A stretch of DNA of 64,000 nucleotides from NCBI GenBank assembly GCA_016714535.1, contig JADKDR010000006.1, positions 62,001 to 126,000 of the forward strand, in the 5' to 3' direction. The DNA comes from Bacteroidota bacterium (GTDB taxonomy: Bacteria > Bacteroidota > Bacteroidia > AKYH767-A > OLB10). The notes beneath the pieces are model-generated. The model saw nothing but the letters and a program-made list of their open reading frames with translations. It was not told the DNA's origin and ran no database searches. This document shows positions 11,401-22,800 of this stretch, piece by piece; the first letter of the stretch is position 1, and every line of letters starts with the position of its first letter. The translations under genes and the position numbers were made by a program.

Positions 11401-12834
11401 AGCTCCCGTACTCCATAAGTACGTATAGGCTGGTGTGCCGCCTGTTACCGTTAAGTCGATGGCGCCATTGCTGCCACCATTACAACTTACATTGGTTACG
11501 CTGTATATGGCAAGCATTGCACTTGGTTGGGTAATGGTAACACTTAAGGTCTTGGTACATCCGCCTGCGTCTGTTACTGTTACGGTATATGTTCCTGCTG
11601 CAAGGCCTATTACAAACTTCGTTGTTTTTCCATTGCTCCATGCATAACTATAAGGTGCGGTTCCGCCTGATGGCACTACCGTTATGGTTCCGTTGCTACC
11701 GCCATGGCAACTTACATTGGTCTTCTTGCTCGTTACATTCAAGGCCGGTGGCGCTGTTAAGGTAACGCTCGCGGTGCCGATACAGCCATTCGCATCTGTC
11801 ACTGTTACGGTATAGGTTCCTACGCCTAAGCCGGTGGCGATGCTGTTGGTTTGAACTGGTACCGTATTCCAACTATAGGTATAAGGGCCCGTGCCGCCTA
11901 TGGTCATCGATGTGGCCGAACCACTAGTGGCCCCATTACATGCCGGATTGGTACCGTTTACAAATACGAACAATTGGTTTGGTTGCGTTACCGTGGCCGT
12001 GCCCACTTTGGTACAGCCGTTGGCATCCGTTATGGTTACCGTATACGTTCCTGCTGTTAAATTGTTAATCGTTTGTGTTAATGCGCCATTGCTCCATACA
12101 TAACTATAAGGAGCTGTGCCACCCAATGGTTGTGCGGTTACACTGCCATTGCTGCCACCAAAGCAACTTACATTAGTTACACTTGCATTACAAATACATC
12201 CTAATGCAGTTGGTTCGGTTATCGTGCCACTTGCACTTAGCGTACATCCGCTGCCGTCTGTTACCGTTACCGTGTAAATACCTGCGCCTAAGCCAAGGAT
12301 AGATGCGCTGGTGCCACCTGTGCTCCAGCTGTAGCTATAGCTGCCACTACCGCCACTTACGTTGGCGATGATGCTGCCATTGGAGCCTCCGTTACAACTT
12401 ACGTTGCCAAGACTCAGGTTGATAGCTAGGGCCGCTGCCTGACCTACCGTGTAGCTGCCTGCAGCAATACATCCGTTTGCGTCTGTAACCGTTACACTAT
12501 ATGTGCCTGCGGCTAAGCCTGTTTGATCTTCGCTTGTGCTGCCATTGCTCCATAGTACACTATACGCTGCTGTGCCTCCTGATATGGTCAGGTTGATGGC
12601 GCCATTGGTACCGCCATTGCAACTTGCATTGGTAATGGCTCCACTTAAAGTTAGAGCTGCCGAAGGCTGGCTTATCGTTACCGATTGCCCGTGGCCATAC
12701 AACCCATCGCATCGGTGACTGTTACCGTCCACGTTCCTGCTGTTAAGCCGGTGGCCATCGCGGTGGTTTGTACCGGTACGGTATTCCACTGATAGGTATA
12801 AGGTCCTGTGCCGCCTGCTACATTGTTCAGGCAT
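5191..12834 (-). CDS. Giant SprB-repeat adhesin, C-terminal part with T9SS tail
   Basis: This frame carries the C-terminal third of a giant cell-surface adhesin. The first ~46 residues (12834 to about 12697) are out of frame and not authentic; the true sequence enters at SVTISQP. Then come 29 SprB-type repeats of about 76 residues, each with CNGGxNG, GGTxPYxYxWSNG, GLxAGTYTVTVTDANGC and ITQP. A domain of about 190 residues follows (5440-6030; GNNIGTYLVNHFPAAFP, ILNKANERLGGC), and last a type A T9SS sorting domain (LVNLYPNPTNG to the final MIVR). SprB of Flavobacterium is a T9SS-secreted gliding adhesin with related repeats. Here the role is inferred as surface adhesion or motility. Base composition is visibly richer in GC than the neighbouring housekeeping genes. 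Confidence 0.85.
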   Translation of the reverse strand: MPEQCSRRHRTLYLSVEYRTGTNHRDGHRLNSRNVDGNSHRCDGLYGHGQSVTISQPSAALTLSGAITNASCNGGTNGAINLTISGGTAAYSVLWSNGSTSEDQTGLAAGTYSVTVTDANGCIAAGSYTVGQAAALAINLSLGNVSCNGGSNGSIIANVSGGSGSYSYSWSTGGTSASILGLGAGIYTVTVTDGSGCTLSASGTITEPTALGCICNASVTNVSCFGGSNGSVTAQPLGGTAPYSYVWSNGALTQTINNLTAGTYTVTITDANGCTKVGTATVTQPNQLFVFVNGTNPACNGATSGSATSMTIGGTGPYTYSWNTVPVQTNSIATGLGVGTYTVTVTDANGCIGTASVTLTAPPALNVTSKKTNVSCHGGSNGTITVVPSGGTAPYSYAWSNGKTTKFVIGLAAGTYTVTVTDAGGCTKTLSVTITQPSAMLAIYSVTNVSCNGGSNGAIDLTVTGGTPAYTYLWSTGATTQDITGLAAGAYSVTVKDKRGCILNAVAIITQPSGMIVSMSPKNPKCFGATNGQATASVTGGMTPYTYAWSNGQTTAAATGLAAGTYTVTVTDANGCTKTGSVTLSQPSVLTCTANVLQTIACNGATTGKIGVTVTGGTPGYTYTWNTVPVATTAIVNNIGAGTYTVIVKDKNNCTTSCSVTLTQPAAITCDPLTSTAVSCNGGNDGTATISGVTGGTSPYTYLWNTGVAQTTTTATGLTAGTYTVIVTDANGCTKTASVTVTQPTALAATFSTTQPVCAPSTGTATVTASGGTMPYSYLWSDGQTTATASALAAGTYSVTVTDANGCTVQVTGIVINAGSTLTASPLTGVNVLCNGGNNGSATISGIAGGTAPYSISWNTVPTQGSMTATGLMAGTYTVTVTDAQGCTYTASIEITEPANPVTASIPTVVPISCTGGGTASATALGAGGTPGYTYLWSDGQTTDVAIGLVAGGYIVTVTDANGCTATASVTITQPGGLVLNISGTDALCNAGTSGTATVVATVAPSPYTYLWSNGQTDATATGLASGTYTVTVTDASGCVDSIEIEIVEPSAMITGTSQVNVKCNGASTGSAAINVVGGTPGYSYAWSNGSTTKNVSGLAAGTYTVTITDANGCTITANVTITEPAAIVITPTQTDVACNGQNTGSATASVSGGTAPYTYAWSNGQNSATISGLTAGTYTVTVTDNNGCTASNVYVLTTASAIVVNPSQTTIACHGGTSVLLVSPTGGSGTYTYSWSHDGGNTTNTATVTAGVYYATVTDSAGCSVTYCFVVNQPSALACGITQVNVTCNGLTTGSATVNGTGGTGLYTYAWSNGQTMQTATGLGAGTYTATVTDGAGCTSTCTVTITEPTALSVGTSNTNVSCVNPTGTAMAVVGGGTPPYTYLWSNGATTSAISGLAAGSYTVTVNDANGCGPISATAVIGAPTPVTCTASVTQSVSCSGYQNGQATVVPGGGNGVYNVIWNTAPAQTTLTATGMGAGTYTVTVFDSDGCSSQCTVTVNDPLPLIYSFSTGGAVCQGSNNGTATMNPAGGTAPYSYLWSNGQTTQTATGLSSGTVYVTVTDGLGCSLQAAIILTQSAALNCNTTCTPTSCGQAVGTATVNVFGGTPPYVYQWSNGGTNGINTGLVAGVYTVLITDASGCTTTCTAMVGQAAAIQYSLQVTNALCNGGNGSISITNLNGGSAPYGYVWTNAPGDTIDSLNTSITALAGWYYVTVTDSNGCTKLDSAQITEPAIMVATASGINVSCNGQSNGSASVVTTGGVAPYSYAWNNGASQSMTANLGVGTYTVTVTDVNGCMATASIEITQPAVLDTISTSSTDANCGLCDGTGTVTMTGGTAPYSYRWSNGQTTQTGTNLCSGNNFVQVTDANGCVVSVCVKVGGGTFTATLNSPTYAGGVNIRCNGGLDGSINLTTNPQGAYTYTWSSGATTEDLMGVGAGTYTVTVSNGVCTQTVSITLTEPAALTATASGTNVNCSGNNNGTATAAAMGGVSPYSYSWSNGQTTVTATGLMAGTYTVTVTDANGCTATASYVVTAPVNGLNITETHVNPTCNGSTNGSINITVTGGTAPYTYIWTGGATTEDRTGLAAGSHTVTVTDANGCTITLCVVLVGPNPLVLSQSCTNTSCSGGANGSSSVAVAGGTAPYIYTWNTFASSSTITGLPAGTYTVTVTDANGCSASSSCAVITPVTVAVVVDSTRNATSFGGNDGAAYISVAGGTSPYTYQWNTIPVKTTQDVTGLTAGNYQVTVTDAGGCVAFASVTITQPNYLCSPTLFHTEFPAQWSVAPSGNNIGTYLVNHFPAAFPASLVVGGGCGVSKTLSLTNSTAVRNFLLGQPLTGGATVLTSNLTNPTSGTFNSSFAALVVSLKMAVVFDAYDPNFAPLPTVTLGNLIYNGPAPFTGMTVTQILNKANERLGGCSTPGFTTAQCSTAVWNTVNAYAGGSPGSTVGMFSCPAPPKAADGITSTTGLVNLYPNPTNGVMNISFSAVAEGKVTVRVYDAIGRVVFMTEEAAFEGVNTRTYDISKLSDGMYLVNVQVDGLTETVRMIVR

Positions 12835-13835
12835 GCCTTACCATCGCTACCGCCAAAACACTTAATGTTATCACATGCTGTTAGGCTAAAGGTGATGGCC
12901 GCTGGCTCGCCTACGGTATAGGTACAACTTATGGTACAGCCGTTGGCATCGGTTACCGTTACTGTATAGATGCCCGCACTCAGGTTGTTTACGCTCTGCG
13001 TGGTTGCGCCTGTACTCCAACTGTATGTATAAGGTGCGGTGCCTCCGGTTATGTTGCTCGTTATCATTCCATCGCTGCTGCCATTACACATGGCATTGCT
13101 TACGCTGCCATCGCATATCAGTGCCGCAGGTTCTGTTATGGTAAACACTACTGCCAGATTACAGCCATTGCTATCGGTAATTAATACCGTATGGGTGCCT
13201 GCACTGATGCCTGCAAATATGCCGCTGCTTTGGGCCGCGCCTCCATCAAGGCTATAGTCATAGCCTGCTGCATGCACTCCGCCTCCACTCCATGGTGTAC
13301 CGCCAAAGGCTGCGATGTTTACACTGCCCGTTTGGCCATTACATAATGGTTGGCTGATGGTCATATTCTTATCCAACATGGTTGGTTCAAAAATATAGAA
13401 AGTCATGATCGTATCGCAACCTAAACTGTCTGTTACGGTTAGCGTATACGTGCCTGCTACAAGGTCGCTGTTGATTGCGGTGGTAGCGCCATTGCTCCAC
13501 TGATATATATATCCCGGGCCAGGTACCGCTCCACTTACATATACCGCTATTTGACCTGTACTGTCGCCATGGCACATGTTTGGCGTGATTACTTTGCCAA
13601 TGGCAAAGGCTGGGTTTTCTAGTATCTCTACATCGATCATCCGTACACATCCCAAACTATCGGTTATCATAAGGGTATACGTGGTGGCTACTACATTGCT
13701 CAGGTCTTCGTCTGTTGATCCGTTGCTCCACAAGAACGTAAATGGGGCCGTGCCATTGGTTACCGTTATATCTATTGCTCCTGTGGCTTCTCCATTACAA
13801 TCTACATTGGTGATGCTTGTGATTTCTGCATCTAC
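6030..13835 (-). repeat. Array of 34 SprB-type coding repeats
   Basis: Counted by eye, 34 tandem modules of about 229 bp (76 residues) occupy about 7.8 kb. Five are encoded before the frame break near 12,690 and 29 after it. The most constant part encodes AGTYTVTVTDANGC; at the DNA level, near-identical words such as GTTACCGTTACCGTATA recur on the plus strand dozens of times. The modules differ more at the CNGG end and in the loop after WSNG. The array ends with the diverged module before YLCSPTLF. Confidence 0.85.
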
Positions 13836-16800
13836 CGTATTGCTATATACACTTATCATGCTGCGTACTCCATCGCATGTTGCATCGGCTACGCTGTCGG
13901 CTGATACATAGAAGTTGTAGATCGTATATCCCATGCCATTGGGGCCCGGATTATATACGTCATGAATATCCGGATAGTTGATTGGAATATCATCTAAGTC
14001 TCCATATGCTAACGGATTGCTCACACAGGTACTATCATCCCACCAGTTTAATGTGATGCCAGGGTCTACACCATTAGGGAAGGCTGCATCCTGAAGGTTG
14101 ATGTTGGTACTGTCTAAACATATCCATACAGCTGTATCTGTGCGTGGGGCTGCAGGATAGCTGCATCCGCCTCCGCTGATACTTAAGGTATCTCCATTGC
14201 TGTCTAAAAACGTAGCAGTATAGGTATCTCCATCAAAGAAGTAGAACGTTATGTAACTGCTATCGTCTGGTATTACTTCTACGATATCTGCAGTGGTTAC
14301 AGGAGTGGTCTCTAGCAAGTTATCGCCTGTGCATACCGGGGCTACGCTATTGCTAAAAGGTCGTCCGCTGCCGCTGGTTAACGATACCAGTGTCCATGGG
14401 CTGTTGCCTCCAAGCATGCTGATGGTCTCCTGGAACTGTCCATCCGTTGGGCCTGTACGGTTATACTCGTCTTTGTTGTTTACACAAATACATGGGTCAA
14501 TCAACTCAGGTGGGTTACCATTGTGTAATCCACAGATGGTGCGGCCTAAGGCAATACTGTTTGAACTAATACAAGATGGTGGTGGATATGGGCTGTTAGC
14601 ATTGGTGATTACATATACTGTATATGTGCCTACTGCTAACCCGCCTATCGTATCTGTATATATCGTATAAATATCTGGTATTAAGTCAAGATCAAAATCA
14701 TCTAAAATCAAATCTCCATCGGAATCGTATGGACCGCTATAGGATGTGCTGCCTATTACATCTCTGATTGTGTCGCCCATTGTATTTCGCCATATATATC
14801 GGAAAGGGGCACCGCCAAATAAATTCTCGGCTCGTAGCTCTCCCGTAAAGTTGGTGCATCCATCTACACTATCCTGATACATAAATATCTTCGTCTCTGG
14901 TTCCTGGAAGTTTAAAGTAACTGTGTTTGAAATACCTACACAACTGCCCATAACTGGTGGTAATGTCACCGTCACCGATACTAAACCATTTAAAAGCTCG
15001 TTTTGACCTACCACCACCGAATCACTTAATACAGGGCCATTTAAATCATTCCATTCAAACGTTGTTCCCGGAGGATAACCGCCTGCATACGCACCCGTAT
15101 CTACCGCGTGTACATAATAACTGTCATTGTCATTTACGCATAAGATCGTATCGCCTGGGGTGATGATAGGCTTGGGCAACGGAGTAACATTTACTGTGGA
15201 AGTAAACTCCTTTGTACATCCCGTAACTGTGTTGGTAACTGTGCATGAATAAGTAGTAGTTGAAACCGGAAAGGCTTCGGGATCTGCAACAGATGTACTG
15301 CTTAAACCAGCCGCAGGGGTCCATGCATAAGAGAATGAACTAGCCGGATTAACATAAGTAATAGCAACACTATCTATTTGTAATCCTAAGCTGGTATTGG
15401 CTATACCGTCTACAGTATTGAAATTCCATTGCAATGCAACCGTGCCTCCAATAGCTGAATTAATATTAAATTCAGACGCCAACCAGGTACTGTTGGATCC
15501 ATTGGTACTAAGCGATGCGGCTTGAGTAAATGCCCCACCATTAATACTTGTTCTAACCGAAGCATTATCAAATCCGGTTGGTGGCACGCCACTTTCTCCA
15601 TTATAAACAAAACGGAATCTAACTTTAGCCGAAATTGCTGTAGGAGGCATTGCAAACGTTGCGGAGGTTAAATCCCCGGTATTAGTACCTCCGTTATCGA
15701 ATGTACAAGTACCATCTTGACCATAGTAAGCCCAACGAGTTGGGTTTGGAGGAGTTCCGGTAGGACATGCTGTAGTAACATGCCATAATCCTGTTGCGCT
15801 CCATCCACTAGGTAGCAAAGGATTTTCAAAATCAATAAATGCAACGGTTGATGTAGCTCCTGATCCACCAACACCTTGAATACTTAAATTAATATTTGCC
15901 GAATCGCCAGAGCAAACTAAGGCAGGGCTAACGGTATTTGATAAGAGTATTGGTGCAGGATTTACATTCACTGTAATCAAGGCAATATTGGAACAACTAG
16001 GGTCGCCCAATGTGGCATCACTACCAAATACGGTATAGGTAGTGGTAACTAAAGGGGTAGCAACAACCGATGAACCGGTAGTTGCGCTTAGTCCTGTTGC
16101 CGGAGCCCATATATAGGTATTATAGTTTGTAACGGTTCCAGCATCAACTGAAAGCGTTGTTGAGCTATTCTCACAAATTGGATTTATAGAAGCGCTGGCC
16201 GTAAGTGCAGGAGGAGGAGTGATAGTAATTATCCATTGTGTACGACCTCCGGTATTAATACATGTGCCATTAGTACGTTCAACATAGAATGTATCGGTGG
16301 CTGTTACTAGCGGTGAATATACTTGACCTGTAAATAACAAAGCGCCTCCGATAGAATCACTAAACCATTTTACTGTGTCGGGTGCATCAGAAGTGAATGT
16401 TAAAATTGCAGGGCCACAATTAACTGATGGACCGGTAATAACAGGTTTAGTTGGAATTGGTAAAACATTTATGGTAACTGAACTTGTACTTGTACATCCC
16501 GAAACATTATTAATAACAGTAACCGTGTAGGTAGTAGTTGTAGCAGGAGTAGCGGTAGGTGCGGAAACAGAAGTGCTGCTTAAGCCTGTTGCCGGTGACC
16601 ATGCAAATGAGGCTGGGTTTGGTGGACTAAATAGCCAACCCTCATTAGCTGCCGTCCATGCCGCTACAGCATTTCTACCAGGTACAGCAACACCTAATGT
16701 GCCGGCTGCATTCTCAATACCTAATGTAGTAATATCACCAGCTCCACAAACGATAGAGGTTACATGCATTTCAATTGTATTAAACGTTTCGTTTAATACA

Positions 16801-19800
16801 ACCATTACGGTAGTAGGTGCACCTGTACCGCCAAACCTAGGTATACCTTGTGACCTTACCACAAACTTACGGAATGGCGCTACGCCATTTGTAAATACAT
16901 CCGTTGTGCCTGCAGTTTGGTTCCAATCTTCCCAACCATAAGCTAACACATCATTTGGAGTAGTGGCATTTGGCAATAACTGACCTGAGCAACAGCCTGA
17001 AAGAGCACTATTTGCGGTAAATGTTAAGAATCCATTTGTGGAAACAGAAACTGCTGTTGGCGTTGTTCCATAATAATTGAAGGCAAAGCCGGGAGGTAAC
17101 GATATATTTTGCCATGTACCATCATCCGCAGATCCTGCGCTTAGAGGAGTAACCAAGATTCCACCGTTTTGCAATATCGTTGGTGCACCGGTTGGTGTAA
17201 TTGGGGCAAATGGTATACTTGTAAGAGCATAGTTGCCCGTAATATTAACCCCCGAAACCAAAACAGAACTGTCACCTATGCAAATAGTTGATTTAGTAGG
17301 AATGATTCCTGAAATAGGAATTGAATTGCCAATAATAACGGTAATAGATGCTGTGTCCTGACAGCCACTTAAGTTATCAATAGCCAATACGGTATAGGTG
17401 GTATTCGCTAAAGGATTGGCATTAACAGATGCTCCTGTAGTTGCGCTTAAGCCTGTAGCAGGCGACCACTCGTATATATAATCAGGATTAACGCTTGAAG
17501 CTGTTAACACGGCAGGTCCATTACCATCACAAATTGGATTATTGGTTGCCGAAACGGTTACATCTGGAGAAGGAGTTACAGTAATGATAACTTCGGTTCT
17601 TGGTCCTGCACAACCACCATTATATTCTTCAACATAAACCGTATCGGTAGCGCCAACAAAATAAGAAAAAGGTGAACCGGTGCCTAGTTGCGTGCCACCT
17701 GTAGGGGCATCAAACCATCTCAAGGTAAATCCACCTAAGGCAGTAGCTGTCAAGTTAACACTTCCAAATCCACAACGTGTAACACCCGAAGCCGTTGGAG
17801 CTAAAGGTACAGACAACAAATTAACATTAATGGTATCAATTTTTTGGCATCCGCTTATGGGATCTGTAACTGTCAATATATAAGGATTCATGGTATTAGG
17901 TACCAAAGCAGATACGGTTAATACAGGATCTTCGACAGAGGTGGATGATAAGCCTGTGGCTGGTGACCAACTATACAATACATTACCACCTGTAAAGCGA
18001 ACATTAGGACGATCGTTTTGATTAGGCGCAGCTATAAATGCTCCTGTTATAGCAGCACATGCTGAGGCATTTAATGCATTAAAACTTACTCCAGAGGTTG
18101 GAGAAGTGGCAACGATGTCAAAAAAGCCCGCAATATTATGTATAAAGCACTGATCTATTAAAACGTTGCTTACGCCATCCCATAAAAACGGAGTATTAAA
18201 TACATAAGTATTCCAACCAAGTGTGCTGGTAATGGCAGGATTATTAAACACTGGAGTTAAACCGGTAGTAATATGAGCGGTGCTAGGAAATGCTGCGGGA
18301 ATAAGACCATCTGCACGCATGCTCATGGTAATATTATACGTGGTAGTAGTTAACTTATTAACTACAAAGTACGCCAGAGAGGTAATGTTAGTAGGTCCTA
18401 TTAACCCGGCTGCATTTAAATCAGCCGCGGTGAAAATCATTTGTGACCTCTGAGTGGTGTTTCCACCATATACTTGCCCATTTATAAAATTAGGATTAAA
18501 ACGATTACCAACAGGCACCACACTTGACTTAGCAGCTGTAGAATTAAATGTTAAATCGGGGCTGGAGGTACAAACGGTCGTATCGGTATAACTAAGCAAT
18601 AAGGATGGACTAGGATTTACCGTTAAATTGATGGTTGCTATGTTGTTACATCCACTTACCGAATTATTCATTACAACGGTATAAATTGTTGAGCTCAATA
18701 CATTGGTAACAACAACCGAGCTTCCTGTGGTCGCACTTAAGCCGGTTGCAGGACTCCATGTAAACCCATCATAACCACTCAACGTGCTGTCAATAGCAGT
18801 TAAGGTAGTGTTTATGGTATCACAAAACGATAAACCACCCGAAGAGGCTATGCCACCAGCTGGCGGTGTAGTTACCGTATAATTTACTATGGTAGGAGGC
18901 CCTGCACAAGGTGCCGAAACATCCCAATTATAGAACAATCCATTAAAGCCTACAGGGAAGCACGGGTTACTCACATTACCGAAACATGTAACCGTAATTT
19001 TACCGGGAATGGTAGAAGGTAATGTAGAGGTATTACTAACATTTAAGTTCGGATTCAAAATTGGCTGTAATCTCCAGCTACCTTGTGGTACATATAAACC
19101 CAAATTAATTGTTTGTAATGCGGTTACCCCACCTGCAGATAAGAAGAAGGTATCTAACACCGAAACTATCTGACCTAAATTATTTACCAATGCAATTACC
19201 AAAGGAGCGTTACTTACAGGTGCATTGGTAGATACTTGTACTGAATTAATTATAACCCCCTCGGCAGCTGTCACTGTGAAATTCATAAATGAGGCATTAT
19301 CAGGGAAAAATCCAGCACTGGTACCAATATTATTATTCATGAGAACAGGAGCTATTGGAGGTACTTCCCTTACATAATAAGAACCGGAAGTAGTTACATA
19401 TGGGTTAAAGGTCGGACCTACAGCTAGTATTTGTCCTCCAATGGTATCGGTCCATATTAACACATTATTTATATCTCCAGCGGTAGCTGAGAGGTTAACG
19501 ATATCGGGGCCACACACCACATCACCCAATGCAGCTGGAGCTGCAGGAATTGGTGTTGGCGTAAAGTTAACAGTTACCGATGAGGTAGCAGAACAACCCG
19601 AACCATTCTCTGTAGCTGTTACTGTATAGGTAGTAGTACCATCAATCTTAACAGTTGGATTTTGTACGGTCGAACTGCTCAATCCGGCCGAAGGGCTCCA
19701 ACTTACCGATACTGTTGTACCTGCTGTGGCCGTAAATGTAATATTAGGTCTTTGTGAGAATACTGCGTTGGGTGCAGCTGCACATTGTGAAGCATTATCA

Positions 19801-22800
19801 GCAACAATACTGGTAGTAGAAACAAACGGAGTAATCGTTTGATTAAACGTACAATTATTAGTGAAATTTACATTAAAATGGCATGTATTGACAACGATGC
19901 TAGAAACACCATCCCACACAAAAGGCGCGCTGAACACATGAGTATTTATACCAACAACAGGCGTATAAACAACCGGACCAAAAACAGTGGATGGCGTGGC
20001 TACTGCCGATCCAGAAGTTAATGCTGTTAAGCCTGTATGGCCTAAGGAAATTGTAAATCCTTCTAAGGGTAAAGTTCCATTCGTGTTAACTACATCAAAT
20101 TTAATCTCGCTTAAGCTACTACCTGCAGAAAGTCCGGCAGCGCTTAACTCTGATGCACGTATTAGCATCTGCGAACGGTTGCTGTCAAAGAAGTTTCCGT
20201 AAGGTGCTGGTTGCGTGGTTGTGCCATTTTGTACCGTGCCGTTACCAATATTTGCATTAACAGTAATAAAGTTACTTGAAACCGCATTGGCATTTAACTG
20301 AACTAAGGCGCTGTCGCATTCATCTATCAATATTGTACCTGTAGGAGCAACCGTTGGTGTTGCACCAACTCCTACTGTTACAGTTTTAATTCGGTTACAA
20401 GTACCTAAACAGCCATTAATATTTGGAACGGTAACCGGTGTAAAGGTTGTACATTCAACTTGATCCACGTTATTTGTACCTCTTACGCAACCCGAAGCCA
20501 CCACATTTCCATCGCAGAATACTGTGTAGTTGGTAAAGTTGGTGTTAATGCCGGCTGAAATATCGAAAGTAAAAGGACCATTAGTAGAAAGTACCGGTGC
20601 CGATGTTACGTTATTATTTTGATTTGCATAAGGTCCGCCACTTAATATAGTTGTTGATGATGCATCTTTAATTGTCCATGTAATTTCATCCTGAATCGTG
20701 TTGCCGTTCGGGCTAAAGCCATTAATATTTACAGTTAAATTGCCTATTTGTTGCGCTGTAACAGTATAGGTAGTTGTAGCAGTAGGTACAGCAGTTACCA
20801 CTGCACCTGTGCTAGTCACTAAGCCACCTGAAACGGGTGCTGTCCAGGTATACTGATATTGATTTAACTGAGGAATTGATACGTTAGTAGCAGTAAGTGT
20901 TACAGTAGTAGGTGGTACCAGTGCAGGGCTGCAAATAAGTGGAATATCAACTGCAGCAGTAATAGTATCCGGATCAACTATATCTACAAATACAGCTGTA
21001 CGTGGTCCTTCGCAGAAAGGTGCAGCCAAGGTGGTTTCGGAAACATAGAAGGTAGTATCGCTGGCTATTACCGGTGAATAATTTGCACCTGTAAATAAAG
21101 CTGTGCCTCCTGAAGCATTGGCATACCACTTAAATGTACCGCCACTGCCCGAAGCAGATAATGATGCTGTACCATTACCGCAAGGTACTGAAACTACTGA
21201 TGCTGTTGGTGCAACCGGAGGTGCAACTACACTTACAGTAACCGTAGCTGTTGATGTACAACCGGCCAAATTGGTAACGGTAACGGTATAGGGATTTGGA
21301 CCCGCTGTAGTAGGTGTTGCTATTGGCGATTTTATTGTTGAACTATTTAAATCTCCTGCTGGAGACCATGCAAAGTTTAAGTTTGGATCACCAAATGAAT
21401 ATTGTATGGTACCATTAAAGTTACGTGGGGTATTGCTAAATGCAAATGCACCACCAAAACCGGCACCACCGCAACCTTGTCTTATTGCCAGATTAGCATC
21501 ATTTGACATTGGAGCATTAAATACCGTTCCGTTGGTATAAGAAACTGAGCCAGCAGAAACCACTACAATACCATAGGTTTGACCTGCAGGAATGGTAATG
21601 TTGGTTACCAACCCCGTTATGGGTGAATTGGTACCTTGAGCAACCGTGCCTGTACCTGCCAAAGTCCAGCCAGCACTGCTAGTTAAAGTAGGCCCTGCAA
21701 AACCACCAGGCAGATACCAAACCTGAGCGGATGAAGGCAAAACAGTAGTAGAAGTGATAGAAAACCCGGTTAATGTAATGGTATTTGTTGCCACAACATT
21801 AAAGGCATTACCACTAGCACCGTTACCCGCTAAAAGCGGGGTAGTTAAACTTCCCGATAAGAAAGTACCTGCATCTAACTGCGAAGTGCCACCTAAGCAA
21901 ATTGCCGATGGAACAGCAGTAGGAGTTGTGGAAGGATTTGCAGTCACCGTTATGGTAACAGGTGTTCTACCACTTGGGCAAATACCGTTAAAACTCTCTA
22001 CATAATAGGTAGCTGTAGCGGGGAATGCCAATGTATAAGTAGGCCCTGTATTAACAAGTGTACCCCCAACCGGTAATGTGTACCAGTTTAAGGTTGACAA
22101 ACCTGATGCAGACAACGTTCCGGTAGTACCGGCACAAATGCCAGCACTTGTTGTAGTTGGATTAGGATCGCCTGCACCTAAATTGGTAATTGACACTGTA
22201 TTTGTAGAAGTACAACCTGCGCCATCAGTAACCGTCAAGGTGTAAACGGTGGTGCCGATTACCGGTGTGATGGTTGGAGTAAGTATAGTAGTACTTGAAA
22301 CACCCGTTGATGGTGACCAAGAATAAAAGAGAGGATTAACAATGTTAACATTATAATCTTCTGTTTCGCCAAAGCCATAAGTTCCAACAGGCACAATAGA
22401 AGCTGATGTTCCATTTTCAACATTAATTACACGCATGCGGGTTATACCATCTTTAGCTGTAGCAGGAACTGTGAAGTTACCTGCAAAAATATATGGGCCG
22501 TTGGTGCCTGCAGGCGTACCTGCAACACGCTCGGCAGGATTTTCCCAAACTCCATTTTGGTTATAGTCAATAAATATGGAACAACCACTGGTAAAGATAC
22601 CACCGCAGGTTCCAATATTAATTGAAAATGCTATAGTAGCACCTGCATTTAAACTTGGCGCTGCCGGAGCACCTACACCTGAGGTATAGTTAGAATATTG
22701 AAATGCAAGCGAACCAGGCCCGGGAGCAACTGCTCCGCAAATTGACGGGTTATTTAATGTGCCTACAGTAACGCCTAATATTTCTTCGTCACTTGTAGAG

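Noticed and set aside
6030..13835. Regular ~229-bp periodicity resembling a repeat array such as CRISPR
   Set aside because: The repeats are translated protein modules with diverged sequence, not short identical repeats with unique spacers.
5191..13900. Many long plus-strand and alternative-frame open stretches across the SprB array
   Set aside because: They run antisense to a clearly coding repeat array and arise from its biased composition; none has a signal, a domain or a promoter.
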